Source: Idiomarina sp. (GTDB taxonomy: Bacteria; Pseudomonadota; Gammaproteobacteria; Enterobacterales; Alteromonadaceae). From it: DNA of 64,000 bases. The notes below the pieces were generated by a model that had not been told where the DNA came from, ran no database searches, and worked only from the letters and a program-made list of their open reading frames with translations. Both the position numbers and the translations under genes were made by a program. Below, piece by piece: positions 46,215-53,830 of the stretch; the stretch's first letter is position 1; every line of letters starts with the position of its first letter. The stretch is taken from positions 1 to 64,000 of the forward strand of contig JAFIFH010000039.1 in the NCBI GenBank assembly GCA_020832105.1. Direction: 5' to 3'.

Positions 46215-46694
46215 GTGCTGGAACGAGCTTTCAATAGAAGTCGGTACCTGGTACTCATTATCGTAGCCACAAGCATGGTAGCGGCTATGACTCTTTATCT
46301 GAGCACCCTAATCGTAGTCTGGAACGTGGTGGTAGATGTCGTTACACAGCCGCCGGGCAGTGCGGATGGCGGTAAAAGACTTGCTGTCCGCCTGCTGAAG
46401 GTTCTTGATATATTATTGATCGCGCTGACCTTTCAGATTATTTCAATTTCTCTATACCGCCTGTTTATCAAAAGCAGCAGTGGACGGCCCTCGCAGTTCA
46501 TCAAGGTCCTGAGAATTAATAACTTTCATGACTTAAAAATCACCTTGCTGCACGTCACCATCGTGATTCTGGCCATTTTGTTTCTTGAACAGGCGGTAGA
46601 AGTAGGTGCTGCTTTGGAAACACTCTACTTTGGCGCGTCTGTGGCGGTGGTGATAGTTGCTATTGTATTTGCTACCAAACATATGGCCGACTAA
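46215..46694 (+). CDS. YqhA-like (UPF0114) membrane protein
   Basis: This 159-residue protein has four hydrophobic helices (about 10-35, 60-82, 105-125 and 132-155). The pattern LERAFNRSRYLVLI at the start and LKVLDILLIALTFQIISISLYRLF in the middle resemble the YqhA/UPF0114 family, function unknown. The start is GTG with a strong AAAGGAG four bases upstream. It follows the SbtA-type transporter on the same strand and is probably in its operon, so it could be an accessory or regulator of that transporter; this is inference. Confidence 0.6.
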   Translation: MLERAFNRSRYLVLIIVATSMVAAMTLYLSTLIVVWNVVVDVVTQPPGSADGGKRLAVRLLKVLDILLIALTFQIISISLYRLFIKSSSGRPSQFIKVLRINNFHDLKITLLHVTIVILAILFLEQAVEVGAALETLYFGASVAVVIVAIVFATKHMAD

Positions 46695-46711
46695 CCCGTC
46701 AGGCGTTTAAC

Positions 46712-46727
46712 TACCTCTTCTGGAGTA
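46712..46727. promoter_or_regulatory. NarL-type 7-2-7 binding site upstream of moaA
   Basis: TACCTCT-TC-TGGAGTA fits the NarL inverted repeat TACYYMT-N2-AKRRGTA with one mismatch (first base of the second heptamer). A further heptamer-like TACCCCC lies at 46732-46738. The centre is about 66 bp before the predicted transcription start of the moaA operon, a position suited to activation. Confidence 0.65.
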
Positions 46728-46750
46728 AGCCTACCCCCTCTTCAGAGCAA

Positions 46751-46779
46751 TTAACCTGTGCAGGGCAACGCGCTATTGT
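46751..46779 (+). promoter_or_regulatory. Predicted sigma70 promoter of the moa-mod operon
   Basis: TTAACC (46751-46756) and TATTGT (46774-46779) are spaced by 17 bp. Transcription would begin near 46786, just before the riboswitch. Both hexamers are imperfect, as expected for an activator-dependent promoter. Confidence 0.5.
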
Positions 46780-46792
46780 GCTTAGCGTACGC

Positions 46793-46897
46793 CGAGCTCC
46801 AGTTTCTAAACCTTCGGGCATGACGCTGGTGCCGTGGCAATACTGCCACCAGGGTGAGCGTGGAAACGCTCTCACCTCCCGACTTTGGAAAGGTGTG
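46793..46897 (+). ncRNA. Molybdenum cofactor (MoCo) riboswitch
   Basis: The moaA leader ends in the hallmark CACCTCCCGACTTTGGAAAGGT just before the start codon, as in the moaA leaders of E. coli and other gammaproteobacteria (Rfam MOCO RNA motif). Upstream lie a CTGGT/ACCAG stem with inner GGCA/TGCC, and a GGTGAGCG/CGCTCTCACC stem closed by a GGAAA-type loop. The element overlaps or abuts the AAGGTG ribosome site, so cofactor binding would most simply block translation of moaA. Boundaries are approximate. Confidence 0.85.
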
Positions 46898-46900
46898 GAA

Positions 46901-47872
46901 ATGCTCCAGGATACTTACTCCCGTCGCTTTACCTATTTGCGACTCTCAATTACAGAAAGCTGCAACTTTCGTTGCGACTACTGCTTGCCCGATGGTCCGG
47001 ACTGTCTGTCACGTCGAGGCGAAATTACCCTCCCTGAAATACGCCGGGTGGTTACCGCGTTCGCTAAACTTGGCACCCGTAAGATACGCCTGACCGGCGG
47101 TGAGCCCTGCCTGCGTAAAGATCTCTGTGAAATTATTGAGGTCTGTAAGTCAATACCGGGCATCGAAGAAGTGGCCCTGACCACCAATGGCTACCGCCTG
47201 CAGCGCGATCTTAACGACTGGGTTGCGGCCGGCCTCGACGCGGTGAATGTCAGCGTCGATAGCCTTGACCCTGCTACCTTCCATTTGATTACCGGGCAGA
47301 ACAAGCTGCCAGAGATCCTCGAAGGTATTGATATGGCAGCAGCGTCGCCCCTCAAGCGGGTGAAAGTGAATACTGTACTGCTGCAAGGCCATAATGGTGG
47401 TGAGTTAGCACAGTTCCTTGAGTACATCCGTGACCGCCGGGTGGCGCTGCGCTTTATTGAACTGATGCAAACCGGTGATAACGAGCAGTACTACCAACGC
47501 CATCACATTAGCGGCCAGTCAATTAAAGATAAACTGCTCGACGCGGACTGGACGTTACAGCAGAAAAGCCAGACCGCTGGCCCGGCCCAGGAATTCAGTC
47601 ACCCTGACTATCAGGGCAAGCTGGGTCTAATCATGCCGTATAGCAAGGATTTCTGTGCAGATTGCAATCGTTTGCGGGTGTCCAGTAAGGGGCAGCTATT
47701 TATGTGCCTGTTCACTGAGCATCACAACGATATTCGCGAGTTCTTGCAGTCCGATGATGTTGAGCCGTTGATGCAGCACTTGCAGTCGGTAATCAAGGGC
47801 AAAGATGCGACCCACTTTCTACATCAGCAGTTCACCGGTTCAACCAAAAACCTGGCGATGATAGGCGGATAA
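46901..47872 (+). CDS. moaA: GTP 3',8-cyclase (radical SAM)
   Basis: It catalyses, with MoaC, the first step of molybdenum cofactor synthesis, GTP to cyclic pyranopterin monophosphate. The protein has 323 residues. The radical SAM cluster motif is Cys21, Cys25, Cys28 (CNFRCDYC), the second 4Fe-4S cluster is held by Cys252, Cys255 and Cys269, and the C terminus ends in the required Gly-Gly. The start MLQDTYS is chosen because it matches the family and follows AAGGTG by eight bases; an in-frame ATG at 46778 lies inside the riboswitch leader. mobA follows after two bases. Confidence 0.95.
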   Translation: MLQDTYSRRFTYLRLSITESCNFRCDYCLPDGPDCLSRRGEITLPEIRRVVTAFAKLGTRKIRLTGGEPCLRKDLCEIIEVCKSIPGIEEVALTTNGYRLQRDLNDWVAAGLDAVNVSVDSLDPATFHLITGQNKLPEILEGIDMAAASPLKRVKVNTVLLQGHNGGELAQFLEYIRDRRVALRFIELMQTGDNEQYYQRHHISGQSIKDKLLDADWTLQQKSQTAGPAQEFSHPDYQGKLGLIMPYSKDFCADCNRLRVSSKGQLFMCLFTEHHNDIREFLQSDDVEPLMQHLQSVIKGKDATHFLHQQFTGSTKNLAMIGG

Positions 47873-47874
47873 CC

Positions 47875-48426
47875 ATGTCTCCCCACAGTGCTATTTTGTT
47901 AGCCGGCGGGCAGTCGTCGCGGATGGGAACCGACAAGGCATTACTACAAGTCGGTTCACGGACCTTGCTGGCGCATATGCAGGACCTGCTGGCGAAAAGC
48001 GGAATCGCAGACGTAGTGCTAAGCCGCAATGACGGACAACCCGGCCACGTGGCGGATATCGTACCCAATCGCGGTCCATTAGGCGGTATTCATGCAGGTT
48101 TAAGTGCGTGTCTGCATGACCGTGTGCTTATTATTCCGGTGGATATGCCATTACTCACTCCCATGACATTAGGTGCCTTATTGGCACCACCCTCGGGCTG
48201 CGTCCGCTTTATCGATTCTGAACTGCCATGTGTTGTCGAAAAGTCGCCACGTCTTTATGGGTATTTGCAGCGTCAGTTAAATATGTCCGGTGGTCAGTTA
48301 TCGGTGCGGAGGATGCTCGAGTTTCTCAACGCTACGCAACTTGAAAATACATGTGCCGCGGACCAGTTAACCAATACCAACACCCCCGAACAATGGAACC
48401 ATTATGCCCAATCACACCAATTTTGA
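47875..48426 (+). CDS. mobA: Molybdenum cofactor guanylyltransferase
   Basis: The enzyme adds GMP to Mo-molybdopterin to make the bis-MGD cofactor needed by nitrate reductase NarG. The protein has 183 residues, with the nucleotide-binding LLAGGQSSRMGTDKALL at the N terminus, the NRGPLGGIHAGL stretch and the metal-binding PVDMPLL. It starts two bases after moaA and overlaps moaB by 23 bases. Confidence 0.92.
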   Translation: MSPHSAILLAGGQSSRMGTDKALLQVGSRTLLAHMQDLLAKSGIADVVLSRNDGQPGHVADIVPNRGPLGGIHAGLSACLHDRVLIIPVDMPLLTPMTLGALLAPPSGCVRFIDSELPCVVEKSPRLYGYLQRQLNMSGGQLSVRRMLEFLNATQLENTCAADQLTNTNTPEQWNHYAQSHQF

Positions 48427-48928
48427 AGCCTTGAATATCGCGCTGCTAACTGTGTCCGACAAGCATACTGCGGACACTGACAGCACCGGCGACTGGCTGG
48501 AGCATGCAGTGCAACAGGCGGGCCATAGGCTGTCTGCACGGGATATGACTGCCAGTAATCGTTATTCAATACGCGCCCGAGTCTCCGACTGGATAGCCAA
48601 CCAAAGCATTCAGGTGATTGTGGTAAACGGTGGCACGGGGTTCGCTGCCCATAATTGCACCGAGGTTGCACTGAAGCCACTTCTTGATAAAGAAGTAGCC
48701 GGGTTTGGAGAGTTATTCCGCCAATTGTCGTTTCAGTCTATTGGTACCGCCAGCATGCAGTCCCAGGCCTTTGCCGGGCTTGCTAACCATACGATTATTT
48801 TTGCGGTGCCGGGCTCGGGTGGCGCAGCTAAGCTGGCGTGGGACGAACTGATTGCATCGCAACTGGATGCGCGTCAGGGCCCCTGTAATTTTGTGCCTCA
48901 TCTTATGAAGGAAACCTGCAATGGCTGA
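48404..48928 (+). CDS. moaB: Molybdopterin adenylyltransferase-family protein MoaB
   Basis: This 174-residue MoaB/Mog-fold protein contains VNGGTGFA (family GGTG), LLDKEVAGFGELFR and IFAVPGSGGA. In organisms that lack Mog, MoaB can adenylylate molybdopterin before metal insertion by MoeA. No mog gene is seen in this window. It overlaps mobA by 23 and moaC by 8 bases. Confidence 0.93.
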   Translation: MPNHTNFEALNIALLTVSDKHTADTDSTGDWLEHAVQQAGHRLSARDMTASNRYSIRARVSDWIANQSIQVIVVNGGTGFAAHNCTEVALKPLLDKEVAGFGELFRQLSFQSIGTASMQSQAFAGLANHTIIFAVPGSGGAAKLAWDELIASQLDARQGPCNFVPHLMKETCNG

Positions 48929-49400
48929 ACTAACTCATATCGACAGTAGCGGCAGCGCTCGCATGGTGGATATTAGCGATAAAACCGTGACCCGCCGTCA
49001 GGCCACCGCCACCGCGACGTTACACAGCCAAAAGGACGTGATTGCATTGCTTGAGCAGGCGGCGCAGAAAAAGGGTGACGTGATTGCCACGGCGCGGGTT
49101 GCCGGCATTATGGCGGCCAAGCGCACCAGCGATTTAATTCCCCTGTGTCACCCATTACCGCTCAATAAAGTCACCATTGATATTACGCCTGACAGCGCCA
49201 GTGGCAGTATCGCCATCGCTGCCACCTGCGTCACAGAGGGCAAAACCGGGATTGAGATGGAAGCGCTGACCGCAGCTTCGGTCACGGCGCTCACGCTCTA
49301 CGACATGTGCAAAGCGGTGGATCCCGCGATGGTGATTACTGATATCAAGCTGACAGAAAAAATCGGCGGCAAAAGCGGCCATTGGAGCCGCGAGAGTTAG
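48921..49400 (+). CDS. moaC: Cyclic pyranopterin monophosphate synthase
   Basis: It works after MoaA to form cPMP. The protein has 159 residues with the conserved MVDISDK start region, AAKRTSDLIPLCHPLPL, CVTEGKTGIEMEALTAAS and the catalytic Asp in LYDMCKAVD, and ends with KSGHW as in the E. coli enzyme. It overlaps moaB and is ten bases from moaD. Confidence 0.95.
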   Translation: MAELTHIDSSGSARMVDISDKTVTRRQATATATLHSQKDVIALLEQAAQKKGDVIATARVAGIMAAKRTSDLIPLCHPLPLNKVTIDITPDSASGSIAIAATCVTEGKTGIEMEALTAASVTALTLYDMCKAVDPAMVITDIKLTEKIGGKSGHWSRES

Positions 49401-49410
49401 GGCGTGAACC

Positions 49411-49656
49411 ATGATTAAAGTAAAGTTTTTTGCTGCGTTACGCGAGCGGCTTGATTGCAACGAAACGGGCGTGGAGAACTTTCAGGGGACAGCTCATGAA
49501 CTGCTGGATATTCTGAAATCACGTTCAACACAATGGCGAGCGACATTGGAGGCGCAGCAGGTGTTGTGCGCGGTGAACCAGCAACTGGTGCCGCTCTCTG
49601 CCGAGGTGAATGAAGGTGACGAGGTGGCGTTATTCCCTCCGGTCACGGGCGGTTAA
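49411..49656 (+). CDS. moaD: Molybdopterin synthase sulfur-carrier subunit
   Basis: This 81-residue ubiquitin-fold protein ends in PPVTGG; the terminal Gly-Gly becomes the thiocarboxylate that donates sulfur to the pterin in the MoaD-MoaE synthase. VKFFAALRERL at the N terminus is typical. The activating enzyme MoeB is not encoded in this window. Confidence 0.93.
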   Translation: MIKVKFFAALRERLDCNETGVENFQGTAHELLDILKSRSTQWRATLEAQQVLCAVNQQLVPLSAEVNEGDEVALFPPVTGG

Positions 49657-49668
49657 CAGGAAGCCGAG

Positions 49669-50127
49669 ATGACGATACGTATACGGGTACAGAATGACGA
49701 CTTTGACATGGCTGCCGAGTATGAGCGCCTGCGACGCAACGACAGTTATGGTGCGGTGGTAACCTTCACTGGGTTGGTCCGTGAAGTACAGGGTGATCAT
49801 CTGCAGGCCATGCATCTTGAGCATTATCCAGGGATGACCGAGAACGTATTAATGACCATTGTTAAGCAAGCAGACGCACGCTGGAACCTTGGTGACGTGA
49901 CGGTGATTCACCGGGTCGGATCGCTCACACTTAACGAACAGATCGTGCTGGTTGCAGTGTCCAGTGCTCATCGGGTAGATGCTTTCGAGGCTGCCCAGTT
50001 CATTATGGATTTTCTTAAAACCAAAGCGCCATTCTGGAAAAAAGAAGCGACTACGCGCGGCGAGCACTGGGTTGAGGCAAAAGATAGCGATGACAAAGCG
50101 GGCCAGCGTTGGAGCGTAAACAAGTGA
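49669..50127 (+). CDS. moaE: Molybdopterin synthase catalytic subunit
   Basis: This 152-residue large subunit of molybdopterin synthase has GAVVTFTGLVRE near the N terminus, HRVGSLTLNEQIVLVAVSSAHR in the middle and the lysine-rich active-site stretch APFWKKEATTRGEHW near the C terminus. Its stop overlaps the GTG start of modA by four bases, joining cofactor synthesis and molybdate uptake in one transcript. Confidence 0.95.
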   Translation: MTIRIRVQNDDFDMAAEYERLRRNDSYGAVVTFTGLVREVQGDHLQAMHLEHYPGMTENVLMTIVKQADARWNLGDVTVIHRVGSLTLNEQIVLVAVSSAHRVDAFEAAQFIMDFLKTKAPFWKKEATTRGEHWVEAKDSDDKAGQRWSVNK

Positions 50128-50876
50128 TTAAGTGTTGGTTTGGGATGTTATTGGTCGTGGCGTTCAGTTTCAATACTCATGCTGCCGAGCTACGCATTGC
50201 TGTAGCGTCCGATTTGCGTTTTGTTATGCCGAAAATCGAGCAGGCGTTTCAGCAAGCGTTTGCTGATACCCAAACCCAGGTAATCTACGGCTCGTCAGGC
50301 CGGTTTTTCAGCCAAATCAGTAATGGCGCGCCTTTTCACATATATATGTCAGCCGACATTGAATACCCTAAACGCCTGCAACAAGAGCAGCCGGGAACCG
50401 GTGATGTTGTTGCCTATGGTGATGGCCAGTTGGCGCTCTGGCAGCGCGGTCGAACAAGCCCGGATATGGACGCACTCAGGGCAGCACGGCGTATCGCCAT
50501 CGCTAATCCGCAGCACGCGCCATATGGCCAAAAGGCGTTGCTATGGTTGCAGCAGTTACCCGAGTGGCCAGAGCTGGAAGGCAAGCTCGTCTATGCCGAA
50601 AGCGCAGCCCAGGTAGCTCACTTTGTTCGCAGTGGTAGCGCGGAAGTGGGCATCACCGCTCTGGCGTTAGTGTTAAGCGAAGAACTAAGAAGGCAGGGGA
50701 GTTACCTGACTATACCGCCAACTGATGGTTACCCAGCCATCCAGCAGGGCATGGTGATTACTGCACGTGGTGCAGCCCACTCAGCAAGCCAGGACTTTGT
50801 CGACTTTATGCAGTCGGAACAGGCCCGGCAATTACTGTTAGATGCTGGGTTTATCTTTCCTGATGCTGCCAGGTAG
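50124..50876 (+). CDS. modA: Molybdate ABC transporter substrate-binding protein
   Basis: The 250-residue periplasmic binding protein has a signal peptide (about 1-20, ending NTHA) followed by ELRIAVASDLRFVMPKIEQAF and GSSGRFFSQISNGAPFHIYMSAD, which line the oxyanion site. The GTG at 50124 is preferred because it overlaps the moaE stop (GTGA) and has GGAG nine bases upstream; a TTG at 50109 would add five residues. It captures molybdate, and possibly tungstate, for ModBC. Confidence 0.9.
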   Translation: MIKCWFGMLLVVAFSFNTHAAELRIAVASDLRFVMPKIEQAFQQAFADTQTQVIYGSSGRFFSQISNGAPFHIYMSADIEYPKRLQQEQPGTGDVVAYGDGQLALWQRGRTSPDMDALRAARRIAIANPQHAPYGQKALLWLQQLPEWPELEGKLVYAESAAQVAHFVRSGSAEVGITALALVLSEELRRQGSYLTIPPTDGYPAIQQGMVITARGAAHSASQDFVDFMQSEQARQLLLDAGFIFPDAAR

Positions 50877-50888
50877 CGGGGGTAGCTT

Positions 50889-51566
50889 ATGTCTGCAGCA
50901 GATTTACAAGCCATTACGCTCACCCTCAGGCTCGCGTTTATCTCCACGCTGATACTGCTGGCGTTGTCTTTACCTTTGGCCTGGTGGCTCAGTCAGACCC
51001 GCAGTCGGTTAAGGGTCTTCTGCGAAGCCTTGATAGCACTCCCGTTAGTGCTACCTCCAACCGTGCTTGGCTTTTATTTACTGCTGGCGCTGGGGCCCAA
51101 CGGACCGATTGGTGGCACCCTTGAGCGGCTTGGCTTGACTCATCTGGCGTTTAGTTTTACCGGTCTGGTGATTGGGTCAGTTATATACTCGCTACCTTTT
51201 GCCGTGCAGCCTTTGCAAAACGCCTTTGCCCAAATAGACCGCCGTTTACTGGATGCTTCGGCGTGTCTGCGAGCAAAGCCGCTGGATCGTTTTGTCAGTA
51301 TTGTCTTGCCCCTTTCAAAGCGCGGTTTTCTCACCGCGGCGGTGCTGTCGTTCGCGCATACCATCGGCGAGTTTGGAGTGGTGCTGATGATAGGGGGGAA
51401 TATCCCTGGTGAAACTCAGGTCGTGTCCATTGCTATTTACGATCATGTCGAAGGGCTTAATTATGGCGCAGCTAACCAGTTGTCACTGTGGCTGCTCGGC
51501 TTTTCGCTGGTCGTGTTGATGCTGGTGTACGGCTTTAACCGGCAAGGGGGGATGTTACGCACATGA
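50889..51566 (+). CDS. modB: Molybdate ABC transporter permease
   Basis: The 225-residue inner-membrane permease has about five to six helices and the EAA loop pattern ASACLRAKPLDRFVSIVLPLSKRG for contact with the ATPase, followed by SFAHTIGEFGVVLMIGGNIPG, typical of ModB. Its stop overlaps the modC start by four bases (ATGA). Confidence 0.94.
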   Translation: MSAADLQAITLTLRLAFISTLILLALSLPLAWWLSQTRSRLRVFCEALIALPLVLPPTVLGFYLLLALGPNGPIGGTLERLGLTHLAFSFTGLVIGSVIYSLPFAVQPLQNAFAQIDRRLLDASACLRAKPLDRFVSIVLPLSKRGFLTAAVLSFAHTIGEFGVVLMIGGNIPGETQVVSIAIYDHVEGLNYGAANQLSLWLLGFSLVVLMLVYGFNRQGGMLRT

Positions 51567-52615
51567 GCCTAATTATTTCGGTCGCGTTCCAGCGTGACAG
51601 CTTTGCGCTCGATGTAAACGCCTGCCTGCCCACGTCGGGCATTACTGCCATATTTGGCCCCTCAGGCTGTGGTAAAACGACCTTGCTCAGGGCTGTGGCC
51701 GGGCTAGAAGAGCAAGTTAGCGGTTCAATCCTGTTCAATGGCGATACCTGGCTGACTGCTCAAAGCGCCATGCCTGCCTGGCAACGCCCGGTAGGCATGG
51801 TATTTCAGACCCCAAGCTTATTCCCGCATCTGACGGTTGCAGGCAATCTGCAATACGCTCGCAAACGCGCGACCCAGCGTCAGGACTCCCTCTCCGTTGA
51901 GCGGATTACCCAGCTGACGGGTATCGGAGAGCTGCTCTCACGTAAACCGGATCAGCTTTCAGGTGGACAACAACAACGGGTCGCCATCGCCCGTGCGCTG
52001 GTGGGCTGCCCTGCTTTGTTGCTAATGGACGAACCCCTGGCGAACCTTGACGGAGGAGCGCGGCATGAGTTGCTGCTGCTATTACGGCAGATTCATATCG
52101 AGCTTGATATCCCCATCCTTTATGTCAGCCACCAATTAGATGAAGTGGTGCAGCTTGCGGATCACCTGATGTTTATGCAGAACGGACAGGGGAAGCTGGT
52201 TGATGGTTTACAGGCGCAACTTAATTCAGAGCGAGGCAGGCAACTTAGTGGCGGCGCTAATGTGGTTTTTGTTCAGCCCTGCGATACTCAGCAAATAACT
52301 AACATGCAGGTGTTACAGGTAGGCGAGCAAAAATTGCAGATACCCGACCCGGGCTATGCGGTTGACCGGCTTTTAATTTATGCCAATGACATTAGTATGA
52401 GCCGGGAGGCGTGGGCGGATTCAAGTATTACCAATCAACTCAGTGTCCAGCTTGAGTCCATTGAACCAGCCACTCACCAGGCTGAGGTGTTTTTAAAACT
52501 TCGCCTGGGGTCGCAGTATTTGCTTGCCCGTATCACCCGGCAGTCCGCAGCACGTTTGCAGTTGCAAGCCGGGCAACAATTGATCGCACATGTGAAAGCA
52601 GTCGCCTTACGCTAG
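51563..52615 (+). CDS. modC: Molybdate ABC transporter ATP-binding protein
   Basis: The 350-residue ATPase of the ModABC importer has Walker A GPSGCGKTT, the ABC signature LSGGQQQR, Walker B LLMDEPL and the switch His in VSHQLDE. The C-terminal part (about 280-350) is a MOP/TOBE domain that may bind molybdate and shut down uptake. Its stop overlaps the convergent moeA stop by four bases. Confidence 0.94.
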   Translation: MSLIISVAFQRDSFALDVNACLPTSGITAIFGPSGCGKTTLLRAVAGLEEQVSGSILFNGDTWLTAQSAMPAWQRPVGMVFQTPSLFPHLTVAGNLQYARKRATQRQDSLSVERITQLTGIGELLSRKPDQLSGGQQQRVAIARALVGCPALLLMDEPLANLDGGARHELLLLLRQIHIELDIPILYVSHQLDEVVQLADHLMFMQNGQGKLVDGLQAQLNSERGRQLSGGANVVFVQPCDTQQITNMQVLQVGEQKLQIPDPGYAVDRLLIYANDISMSREAWADSSITNQLSVQLESIEPATHQAEVFLKLRLGSQYLLARITRQSAARLQLQAGQQLIAHVKAVALR

Positions 52616-53826
52616 CGCAGCGGTGAGGTAAAGGGTATGACAGTGACCCATTCTCCCTCTTGCACCGACCCCTGCTCCGCATCGAGCTGCACATAACAAT
52701 TGCCTTCCGCCAGAGACGTCAGCATTGCTGAGCCTTGTGGGCCGGTTGAGAAAACACGGCTTTGGTCGCCATAAGGCTGAATCAATGCACGTTGAAAGTC
52801 GGCCCGCCCAGGACGCTTTTTGAAAGCTGTGCCAGCTTGCAATCGCAGAGCAATACGATCGTAGTCCTGAATTCCCCGCATTTTTTGGATTATAGGTAGC
52901 GCAAGCTGATCAAATGTCACTACTGCAGACACCGGGTTGCCAGGCAGACCAAAAAACCAGGCGTCATTTACTTTGCCAAAGGCGAAAGGCTTGCCGGGCT
53001 TCATTGCAACTTTCCAGAATCCGACCGAGCCATAACTATCCAGGATCTGTTTGGTGTAATCGGCGTCGCCTACTGAAACCCCGCCACTACAGATAATGGC
53101 ATCCGCCTGCTGACTGGACGATTCAAAAGCTTCACGAATGGCGTCTTTGTCATCTGCAATTAACCCCAGGTCAATGACCTCGCAGCCAAGTCGCTGCAGC
53201 ATCGCTTTCAGCACATACCGGTTACTGTCATAAAGCTGCCCGGTACTCAGGGTTTGCCCTGGTTGAACCAGCTCATCACCGGTTGAAAACAGGGCGACCC
53301 TGAGCCGCTGGCGGACGTTGATATCGGCTCTGCCCAATGACGCCAGTAGCCCGATATCGACGGGTGTAATGCAGTGTCCGGCCGTATAGATCGCTTCGCC
53401 CTGACGGATCTCCTCGCCTTGTCGGCGAATGTTGCTGCCAACTTTCAGTTCAGCGTGAATGGTAATCATGTCGCCGTTAGCTTCGGTATCTTCCTGAGCA
53501 ATCACGGTGTCGGTGACCGCTGGTACCTGAGCACCGGTCATGATTCTAATGCAGCACCCCGGCGGACAGTCCCCAGTGTAAGGGTGCCCCGCCAACGCGG
53601 TACCAACTAACTTTAATGAGGTGCCAGAGCTTACGTCTTCTGCCTTGAACGCGTAGCCGTCCATGGCAGAGTTGTCGTACGCAGGAACGTCCATGGTGGA
53701 AGACACAGGCTCAGCCAGCACTCTGTCCAGGCTGTCTTCAATGGCTATGGTTTCGCCGCCGGTCAATGAGCCAACAGCAGAGTGCATATGTTCAAGCGCT
53801 TCAGCGACAGACTTCATCGTTGTCAT
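52612..53826 (-). CDS. moeA: Molybdopterin molybdenumtransferase
   Basis: It inserts molybdate into adenylylated molybdopterin. The protein has 404 residues, with DVPAYDNSAMDGYA, RIMTGAQVP, STGDELV, SGGVSVGDADY, PGKPFAFG and LPGNPVSA motifs covering the MoeA domains. A ribosome site AGGGG lies about nine bases before the ATG. It begins four bases after the narL stop on the same strand, so narL and moeA look like one operon. It ends head-on against modC. Confidence 0.95.
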   Translation of the reverse strand: MTTMKSVAEALEHMHSAVGSLTGGETIAIEDSLDRVLAEPVSSTMDVPAYDNSAMDGYAFKAEDVSSGTSLKLVGTALAGHPYTGDCPPGCCIRIMTGAQVPAVTDTVIAQEDTEANGDMITIHAELKVGSNIRRQGEEIRQGEAIYTAGHCITPVDIGLLASLGRADINVRQRLRVALFSTGDELVQPGQTLSTGQLYDSNRYVLKAMLQRLGCEVIDLGLIADDKDAIREAFESSSQQADAIICSGGVSVGDADYTKQILDSYGSVGFWKVAMKPGKPFAFGKVNDAWFFGLPGNPVSAVVTFDQLALPIIQKMRGIQDYDRIALRLQAGTAFKKRPGRADFQRALIQPYGDQSRVFSTGPQGSAMLTSLAEGNCYVQLDAEQGSVQEGEWVTVIPFTSPLR

Positions 53827-53830
53827 GCAA

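Noticed and set aside
46778-46900. An upstream in-frame start of moaA giving 41 extra residues
   Set aside because: The extra part overlaps the riboswitch, and the MLQDTYS start matches the family and has a ribosome site.
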